Shown here: one piece after another, positions 46,709 through 52,077 of the stretch | Numbering within the stretch: the first letter of the stretch is position 1 | Layout: each line of letters starts with the position of its first letter | Source of the DNA: Vibrio scophthalmi LMG 19158 | Lineage (GTDB): Bacteria; Pseudomonadota; Gammaproteobacteria; Enterobacterales; Vibrionaceae | Assembly (NCBI RefSeq): GCF_000222585.1 | Contig: NZ_AFWE01000023.1 | Coordinates: 1 to 52,077, forward strand | Direction: 5' to 3' | Length of the DNA stretch: 52,077 bases | Program-made: the position numbers and the translations under genes | Notes under the pieces: model-generated | Seen by the model: only the letters and a program-made list of their open reading frames with translations | What the model was told of the DNA's origin: nothing | Database searches by the model: none

Positions 46709-47032
46709 TTAAACGTTGAAGCTTTCACCGCAGCCACATTCACTTTTCGCATTCGGGTTATTGAACTCGAAACCTTCGTTCAATCCCTGCTTTACGTAAT
46801 CAAGCTCTGTGCCATCAAGATAAGCAAGGCTCTTTTGATCAATGATTACCTTAACGCCTTTGTGCTCAAAGACTTCATCTTCTTCATTTAACTCGTCGAC
46901 AAACTCAAGTACATAAGCCATACCCGAACAACCTGTCGTTTTTACACCGAGACGCAAACCCACGCCTTTCCCACGATTTTCTAGGAAAGCGCCTACACGG
47001 CTAGCGGCTGCATCTGTTAATGTAATGGCCAT
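46709..47032 (-). CDS. iscA: Fe-S cluster assembly protein IscA
   Basis: A-type carrier/scaffold of 107 residues. The three conserved cysteines are visible: one in [13 protein letters not shown] near 35 and a pair in [10 protein letters not shown] near the C terminus. It lies 67 nt after iscU. Confidence 0.97.
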   Translation of the reverse strand: MAITLTDAAASRVGAFLENRGKGVGLRLGVKTTGCSGMAYVLEFVDELNEEDEVFEHKGVKVIIDQKSLAYLDGTELDYVKQGLNEGFEFNNPNAKSECGCGESFNV

Positions 47033-47099
47033 ACTGCACCTTGATTGTTTCTATTACCAATAAAATGGGAGGCTTGCTCCCATCATGACAAAGTCGAGT

Positions 47100-47480
47100 T
47101 TACTGATGTTTTTTCTTATAGTCAGCAACTGCTGCTTTAATTGCGTCTTCCGCTAGGATTGAACAGTGAACTTTCACTGGTGGAAGTTCTAGCTCTTCTG
47201 CAATTTCAGAGTTTTTGATTGCTGCCGCTTCGTCGATTGATTTGCCTTTAACCCACTCAGTCACCAGTGAGCTTGACGCAATCGCGCTACCACAACCATA
47301 AGTTTTGAACTTCGCGTCTTCAATAATACCTTCCGGCGTTACTTTGATTTGAAGCTTCATAACATCACCACACGCAGGAGCACCAACCATGCCGCTACCT
47401 ACCGATGGATCTTCTTTATCAAAAGAACCAACGTTACGTGGGTTCTCATAATGATCAATTACTTTTTCGCTGTACGCCAT
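47100..47480 (-). CDS. iscU: Fe-S cluster scaffold IscU
   Basis: Scaffold of 126 residues on which the 2Fe-2S cluster is built. The ligands are in GAPACGDVMKL (C37), TYGCGSAIASSS (C63) and LPPVKVHCSILAEDA (C106); LPPVK is the HscA recognition motif. It lies 50 nt after iscS. Confidence 0.98.
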   Translation of the reverse strand: MAYSEKVIDHYENPRNVGSFDKEDPSVGSGMVGAPACGDVMKLQIKVTPEGIIEDAKFKTYGCGSAIASSSLVTEWVKGKSIDEAAAIKNSEIAEELELPPVKVHCSILAEDAIKAAVADYKKKHQ

Positions 47481-47530
47481 AATATCTACCTCGAATCCTC
47501 TACATCTATATCAATTGGGATGCTAACTGA

Positions 47531-48745
47531 TTAGTGGTGCGCCCACTCAACCGTGTTTAAGTCGATCCCTTCCTTGTACATATCCCATAGAGGAGACATG
47601 TCGCGTAGCTTATTCACCGCTACACGGATTTGTTCAATTGCATAGTCCACTTCTTCTTCCGTCGTAAAACGACCAAATGAGAATCGAACTGAACTGTGTG
47701 CCAACTCATCGTTTAAACCTAGAGCACGCAGAACATATGATGGTTCAAGACTGGCTGATGTACATGCACTGCCTGAAGAAACGGCTAGATCTTTCAGTGA
47801 CATCAGTAGCGACTCACCTTCAACAAAAGCAAAGCTGATGTTTAAGTTGTGCGGTACACGTTGATCAAAGTCACCATTAACCGTTACGGCTTCAAGATCC
47901 TTCACACCATTAAATAAACGATTACGAAGGGCCAATGCATGATCGTAATCTTTTTGTAGCTCTTCTTTCGCAATACGGAAAGCTTCACCCATGCCAACGA
48001 TTTGGTGTGTTGCTAGCGTGCCTGAACGGAATCCACGTTCATGGCCACCACCGTGCATTTGAGCTTCAAGGCGAATACGTGGCTTACGACGTACATACAG
48101 TGCGCCGATGCCTTTCGGGCCATAAACTTTGTGTGCAGATAAGGAGATAAGATCTACTTTCATCTCTTGCACATCAATCGCAACTTTACCTGCAGACTGT
48201 GCAGCATCAACATGGAAGATAATTTTACGTTCACGACATAGTTCGCCAATCGCTGCAATATCTTGGATTACGCCGATTTCGTTGTTTACGTGCATGATAG
48301 AAACCAAGACGGTATCTTCGCGCATCGCCGCTTGAAGTTTGTTTAGGTCGACAAGACCATTAGCTTCCGGCGCCAGGTATGTCACTTCAAAGCCTTCACG
48401 CTCAAGTTGGCGACAAGGATCCAGTACCGCTTTGTGTTCGGTTTTGCAGGTAATGACGTGCTTACCTTTCTTCTCGTAAAAATGCGCAGCACCTTTGATA
48501 GCTAAGTTATCAGACTCAGTTGCGCCAGAAGTAAATACGATTTCACGAGGGTCTGCGTTTAGCAGCTCAGCGATTTGTTCGCGAGCGTTATCGACTGCCT
48601 CTTCGGCTTGCCAACCGTAACGGTGTGAACGTGACGCAGGATTACCAAACGTACCATCCATCGTCATGCACTGAACCATCTTTTCAGCAACTCGTGGGTC
48701 AACTGGACAAGTTGCTGAATAATCGAGATAAATCGGCAGTTTCAT
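47531..48745 (-). CDS. iscS: Cysteine desulfurase IscS
   Basis: PLP enzyme of 404 residues that gives sulfur to IscU, ThiI, TusA and other partners. The PLP lysine lies in [20 protein letters not shown] near 200-219 and the active cysteine in [21 protein letters not shown] near 323-343 (C328). The terminal [21 protein letters not shown] is the IscU-contacting tail of the family. It lies 30 nt after iscR. Confidence 0.98.
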   Translation of the reverse strand: MKLPIYLDYSATCPVDPRVAEKMVQCMTMDGTFGNPASRSHRYGWQAEEAVDNAREQIAELLNADPREIVFTSGATESDNLAIKGAAHFYEKKGKHVITCKTEHKAVLDPCRQLEREGFEVTYLAPEANGLVDLNKLQAAMREDTVLVSIMHVNNEIGVIQDIAAIGELCRERKIIFHVDAAQSAGKVAIDVQEMKVDLISLSAHKVYGPKGIGALYVRRKPRIRLEAQMHGGGHERGFRSGTLATHQIVGMGEAFRIAKEELQKDYDHALALRNRLFNGVKDLEAVTVNGDFDQRVPHNLNISFAFVEGESLLMSLKDLAVSSGSACTSASLEPSYVLRALGLNDELAHSSVRFSFGRFTTEEEVDYAIEQIRVAVNKLRDMSPLWDMYKEGIDLNTVEWAHH

Positions 48746-48775
48746 TCTTTACTCCAATGTAAACTTACTGACCGC

Positions 48776-49282
48776 CTATGAGCGGACATTGATTCCCATA
48801 GCCGCACTCAAAGAGTCGCGATTGGTTAAGCTATGGTTTACCGCAAGATCTAAGTCTTGTCGGTCAGAAATTTCGAGGACTTCGTTGTCTCTCATCAACT
48901 CACCTAGGGTGATGTTGTTAAGAAAGTCACTAATGCGGGAACTCAGGTCGCGCCACAATGTGTGTGTAAGGCAACGAGTACCACCTTGGCAGTCACCTTT
49001 GCCGTTGCACTTAGTTGCGTCTACTGACTCATCTACAGCCGCAATTACCGTACCTATTGCAATATTCTGTGCATCTTCACCAAGGCGGTAACCACCACCA
49101 GGGCCGCGTACACTAGCAACCAAACCTGCTTTACGTAGCTTAGAAAACAATTGCTCTAAGTAAGATAGAGAAATGCCTTGTCGTTCGGAAATATCAGCAA
49201 GCGGTACAGGGTTTTGCTGAGAGTGTAGTGCCACATCTAGCATAGCCGTAACTGCATATCTTCCTTTAGATGTAAGTCTCAT
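48776..49282 (-). CDS. iscR: Fe-S-responsive transcription factor IscR
   Basis: Rrf2-type regulator of 168 residues from the ATG at 49282 ([20 protein letters not shown]); a six-residue upstream extension is unlikely. A winged helix-turn-helix at about residues 10-70 is followed by the 2Fe-2S ligands C92, C98 and C104 in [17 protein letters not shown]. With its cluster it represses the isc operon at type 1 sites. Two such sites lie just upstream at 49325-49374. Confidence 0.97.
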   Translation of the reverse strand: MRLTSKGRYAVTAMLDVALHSQQNPVPLADISERQGISLSYLEQLFSKLRKAGLVASVRGPGGGYRLGEDAQNIAIGTVIAAVDESVDATKCNGKGDCQGGTRCLTHTLWRDLSSRISDFLNNITLGELMRDNEVLEISDRQDLDLAVNHSLTNRDSLSAAMGINVRS

Positions 49283-49324
49283 ATAACACCATATCCACAT
49301 TGTTCATGTGGTAACAATTTTTCC

Positions 49325-49374
49325 ATACCTGACTAAAATGGTCAAGTATTTATTTGACCATTTTAGTCAGGTAT
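49325..49374. promoter_or_regulatory. Paired IscR type-1-like boxes as a 21-bp inverted repeat
   Basis: The arm at 49325-49345 (starts ATACCTGACTAAAATGG) is exactly complementary to 49354-49374, with an 8-nt spacer. The left arm plus four bases matches the IscR type 1 consensus ATASYYGACTRWWWYAGTCRRSTAT with one mismatch (GGTC for AGTC). The site is 43-92 bp upstream of iscR and should mediate autoregulation. Confidence 0.8.
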
Positions 49375-49401
49375 TACCGAAAGATAGGTGTTAGGCCGAG
49401 A

Positions 49402-50127
49402 TCAACGTTGGGTTGATTTTTCAACCGCCGTTAATATTCCGCGTAAGATATTAATCTCTTGCTGCTCTGGACGAGCTCGACTAAACAAACGACGCAGTTT
49501 ATTCATCACTTTGTTCGGCTGGTCTTCAGATATAAATTGGGTATCAATCATCACTTTTTCAAGATGCTGATAAAGCATTTCTAGTTCTTTATGACGAGGA
49601 TATTCTGGAACCTCGGCTTCAGGGTAGCCAAGCTTCTCTTGTTCTAGATGCGCAATACGAATTTCATAGCTAATGGTTTGAACCGCCATCGCCAAGTTTA
49701 ATGAACTGTATTCAGGGTTGGCAGGGATGCAGACATGATAATGACAGGTCTGTAGTTCATCGTTAGTTAAACCGGTACGCTCACGGCCAAAAACAATTGC
49801 AACATTTGCCTCGCGGCCTTCTTGGACGCATTTTTCACCGCACTCACGCGGCTCAAGCATTGGCCAATCAAGCGTACGTGAACGAGCACTCGATCCTACC
49901 ACCAAGGCACAATCAGAGACAGCCTCTTCCAATGTTGCAAAAACTTGAGCATTAAGAGCAATATCACTTGCGCCAGCAGCCAGTGCTACAGCTTGATCAT
50001 CGACCTCACATTGTGGATCAACCAAAACCATATTCGTTAAGCCCATCACTTTCATTGCTCGCGCTGCAGAGCCAATGTTTCCGGAGTGAGAAGTGCCAAC
50101 TAAGACCACTTTGACGTTGTTAAGCAT
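49402..50127 (-). CDS. trmJ: tRNA (cytidine/uridine-2'-O-)-methyltransferase TrmJ
   Basis: SPOUT-type methyltransferase of 241 residues that 2'-O-methylates position 32 of some tRNAs. The SPOUT signatures are [24 protein letters not shown] near 7-30, [17 protein letters not shown] near 107-123, and [24 protein letters not shown] near 131-154. It is upstream of iscR on the same strand and divergent from suhB, the order found in E. coli. Confidence 0.96.
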   Translation of the reverse strand: MLNNVKVVLVGTSHSGNIGSAARAMKVMGLTNMVLVDPQCEVDDQAVALAAGASDIALNAQVFATLEEAVSDCALVVGSSARSRTLDWPMLEPRECGEKCVQEGREANVAIVFGRERTGLTNDELQTCHYHVCIPANPEYSSLNLAMAVQTISYEIRIAHLEQEKLGYPEAEVPEYPRHKELEMLYQHLEKVMIDTQFISEDQPNKVMNKLRRLFSRARPEQQEINILRGILTAVEKSTQR

Positions 50128-50305
50128 GACCGATTACCTATCGCATTATAAAGCTGCGAGATATTATCACATTGAAGAGGAAAAGGGGTGTCGTGATTCA
50201 ATTGGGCCGATCAATAGTGCGAAAATTAACCACTTCCCTTTCCGGTTTATTCTGTTATACTTCCGGCCGTTTTTCTGTTCTTTAACATCCGTTGGGAAAT
50301 TTAGT

Positions 50306-51109
50306 ATGCATCCAATGCTTAATATCGCTATTCGTGCTGCACGAAAAGCTGGCAACCACATTGCCAAATCACTTGAAAATGCTGAGAAGATTGAATCTAC
50401 TCTAAAAGGCACGAACGACTTTGTTACTAACGTAGACAAAGAAGCAGAAGCACTGATCATCGATACCATTAAAGCGTCTTACCCAGACCACTGTATCGTT
50501 GCTGAAGAAAATGGCCTTATTGACGGTCGCGATAAAGAAGTACAATGGATCATCGACCCACTGGATGGCACGTCTAACTTCGTTAAAGGTCTACCACACT
50601 TCTCTGTTTCTATCGCTGTACGCATTAAAGGCCGTACAGAAGTAGCTTGTGTGTACGATCCAATGCTTAACGAACTATTTACCGCTCAACGTGGTTCTGG
50701 CGCTCAGCTGAACAATGCACGTATCCGCGTTAAACAAGTAAAAGATCTACAAGGTACTATCCTTGCTACTGGTTTCCCATTCAAACAAAAACAGCACTCT
50801 GAGTCTTACTTCAAGATCATGTCTGCTCTATTTGTTGATTGTGCAGATTTCCGTCGCACTGGTTCTGCAGCTCTAGACCTATGTTACCTAGCGGCAAACC
50901 GTGTTGATGGTTACTTTGAACTAGGCCTAAAACCTTGGGATATGGCAGCAGGTGAGCTTATCGCTCGTGAAGCAGGCGCAATCGTAACTGACTTTGCTGG
51001 CGGTACTGACTACATGACATCTGGCAACATCGTTGCTTCAAGTGCTCGTGGCGTTAAAGGCATTCTTAAGCACATCCGTGAAAACGGTAATGCTGCAATG
51101 CTAAAATAA
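50306..51109 (+). CDS. suhB: Inositol-1-monophosphatase family protein SuhB
   Basis: A 267-residue phosphatase, exactly the E. coli SuhB length, from the ATG at 50306 (MHPMLNIAIRAARKAGNH). A longer reading back to 50093 runs into trmJ and the promoter region and is rejected. Metal-binding motifs are AEENG (near 67-70), WIIDPLDGTSNFVKGLPHF near 82-100, and KPWDMAAGELIAREAGA near 212-228. SuhB also works with Nus factors in rRNA transcription. A TATACT near 50256-50261 may be its -10 element. Confidence 0.96.
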   Translation: MHPMLNIAIRAARKAGNHIAKSLENAEKIESTLKGTNDFVTNVDKEAEALIIDTIKASYPDHCIVAEENGLIDGRDKEVQWIIDPLDGTSNFVKGLPHFSVSIAVRIKGRTEVACVYDPMLNELFTAQRGSGAQLNNARIRVKQVKDLQGTILATGFPFKQKQHSESYFKIMSALFVDCADFRRTGSAALDLCYLAANRVDGYFELGLKPWDMAAGELIAREAGAIVTDFAGGTDYMTSGNIVASSARGVKGILKHIRENGNAAMLK

Positions 51110-51132
51110 TCGCTATCGTCACAGCTGATTAT

Positions 51133-51165
51133 AAAAAGGCCCCGCTCTCTGAGCGGGGCTTTTTT
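51133..51165 (+). terminator. Intrinsic terminator of suhB
   Basis: GCCCCGCTC and GAGCGGGGC form a perfect 9-bp stem with a 3-nt loop, followed by six T; AAAA precedes the stem. Confidence 0.94.
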
Positions 51166-51273
51166 GTTTGTCCTGTCCCGTCCTGAAATGTGTTTACACA
51201 TTGAGGACGGATTATGATAGCCAAGCAGTGATGATGGCTGGCTAGAGCATGCGAATAAGTATGTTGATTGCGA

Positions 51274-52032
51274 TTAACTGATTCGAGTAAAACGAAATGT
51301 CTGCAGCTTTTGTTCACTGCCTTCAATATAAGCATAGCTATCAATTAACCACACCTGATTACCGACAAAACTCAATTCAAGACGCACATCCGAACTAGGA
51401 ATATCATTGTAAATTACATCATCTATATTGGTTGGATAAAAAGAAATTCGATTACGATCCGAGAGCGCTTCGCCAACAAAATTAACCGAGACGTTTTTTA
51501 TTCGGTTATCAATCTGCAGCTGATGCCCGGTCGTTGGTTGATAGCTAAACGAAGCATTAAGATTAACCCCTTCTTCATTGGTAATACTTACATCCGCATT
51601 TGACAGTGATGCCAATTTCCCTTCAGCACTAATTTTTTGATGTTCAATCGTCACAATATGATTTTGAATATTGACGTTCCACTCACCGACAAAGTTTTCT
51701 AATTGCTGCCAATTTTGCGGACTAGCGGCAGTTTTATCCCCCCCTAACGCAGTGATAGCATCATTACGACTATCATGACGAATATTATCTCGATTACTCT
51801 GCAAATCTTGGCTTGAACCTGCCACACCGCCAGCGACCCCTCCAGCAATCGCACCTTTAACCGCGAGATCGGGTTCGCCAGTTAATGCTCCCATAGTTAA
51901 GCCTAATAATGCCCCACCAACTGCTCCTTGCTTAGTCGCTGCGTTGGCATCATCTTCGCCGGGTGTGACACAGCCAGCTAGTAAAGGGACTGAGATAAGG
52001 GATGTTAAAACTAGCTTAGTGTTGAATTTCAT
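51274..52032 (-). CDS. Hypothetical lipoprotein with glycine-zipper segment
   Basis: A 252-residue protein from the ATG at 52032, which has GAGGTG five bases upstream. MKFNTKLVLTSLISVPLLAGC is a lipoprotein signal with lipobox LAGC. Residues 37-75 are Gly/Ala-rich (GAVGGALLGLTMGALTG, then KGAIAGGVAGGVAG), a glycine-zipper pattern that suggests membrane insertion or oligomerisation. The remainder (about 105-252) is predicted beta-rich, begins with NWQQLENFVGEWNVNI and is not recognised. It stands alone. Function unknown. Confidence 0.8.
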   Translation of the reverse strand: MKFNTKLVLTSLISVPLLAGCVTPGEDDANAATKQGAVGGALLGLTMGALTGEPDLAVKGAIAGGVAGGVAGSSQDLQSNRDNIRHDSRNDAITALGGDKTAASPQNWQQLENFVGEWNVNIQNHIVTIEHQKISAEGKLASLSNADVSITNEEGVNLNASFSYQPTTGHQLQIDNRIKNVSVNFVGEALSDRNRISFYPTNIDDVIYNDIPSSDVRLELSFVGNQVWLIDSYAYIEGSEQKLQTFRFTRIS

Positions 52033-52077
52033 AAGACACCTCATTTCTTAAACTAGCTGTATGGTAAATAATACCAA

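Noticed and set aside
50093-50305. 71-codon N-terminal extension of suhB
   Set aside because: It overlaps the trmJ start and the suhB promoter region, and the family protein begins at the internal ATG with the usual 267-residue length.
1-52077. CRISPR arrays, tRNA or rRNA genes, insertion sequences, prophage or integron cassettes
   Set aside because: I saw no regular repeat-spacer pattern, cloverleaf or rRNA sequence, transposase, integrase or attC-like repeat anywhere in the window.

Overview
The window is an ordinary, densely coded chromosomal stretch of a Vibrio-like gammaproteobacterium. The evidence is a complete Na+-translocating NADH:quinone reductase operon (nqrABCDEF with apbE and nqrM), an OmpK-type Tsx-family porin, Crl, FrsA, an enterobacterial/vibrio-type isc operon, and moderate GC with many short U-tailed hairpin terminators. 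I see no rRNA or tRNA gene, CRISPR array, insertion sequence or prophage. The species cannot be fixed from the sequence alone.

Layout, left to right. 0.15-6.2 kb (minus): nrdR-ribD-ribE-ribBA-ribH-nusB-thiL-pgpA, a riboflavin, thiamine and transcription-factor operon read right to left. 6.4-8.8 kb (minus): proB-proA. 8.9-12.8 kb (minus): crl, frsA, gpt and a purine permease. 12.8-13.8 kb: a long intergenic region that holds a compact minus-strand transcription unit with a 28-codon ORF, a strong terminator and a CRP-like site; it is the most interesting non-annotated element here. 13.8-18.1 kb (plus): pepD, a structured-looking leader, then rimB-like protease, rimK and an M14-type deacylase. 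18.2-22.2 kb (minus): an SNF-family Na+ symporter, a YggN-family protein, a Gre-like factor and SOS-controlled dinB. 22.4-23.6 kb (plus): a double-receiver diguanylate cyclase. 23.7-31.0 kb (minus): the Na+-NQR operon with its maturation genes. 31.5-35.7 kb: bolA (minus), divergent from rlmG-yajG-ppi-ampG (plus). 35.8-37.6 kb (minus): an ECF sigma factor, its ChrR-type cupin anti-sigma factor and a LON-domain protein. 38.0-41.6 kb (plus): ompK, panE, yajL, csdA. 41.6-49.3 kb (minus): ndk, pepB and iscRSUA-hscBA-fdx-iscX. 49.4-52 kb: trmJ (minus), suhB (plus) and a glycine-zipper lipoprotein (minus).

Several circuits can be read from DNA sites. Consensus-matching PurR boxes precede the purine permease and ompK, and a weaker one precedes gpt, which suggests a local purine uptake/salvage regulon. 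Two IscR type-1-like boxes form a 21-bp inverted repeat ahead of iscR. A near-perfect LexA box sits just before dinB. A TGATCG-N18-TATAAC promoter precedes the ECF operon and may be its own target. The window is dominated by housekeeping genes, so most novelty lies in the intergenic RNA-like elements.
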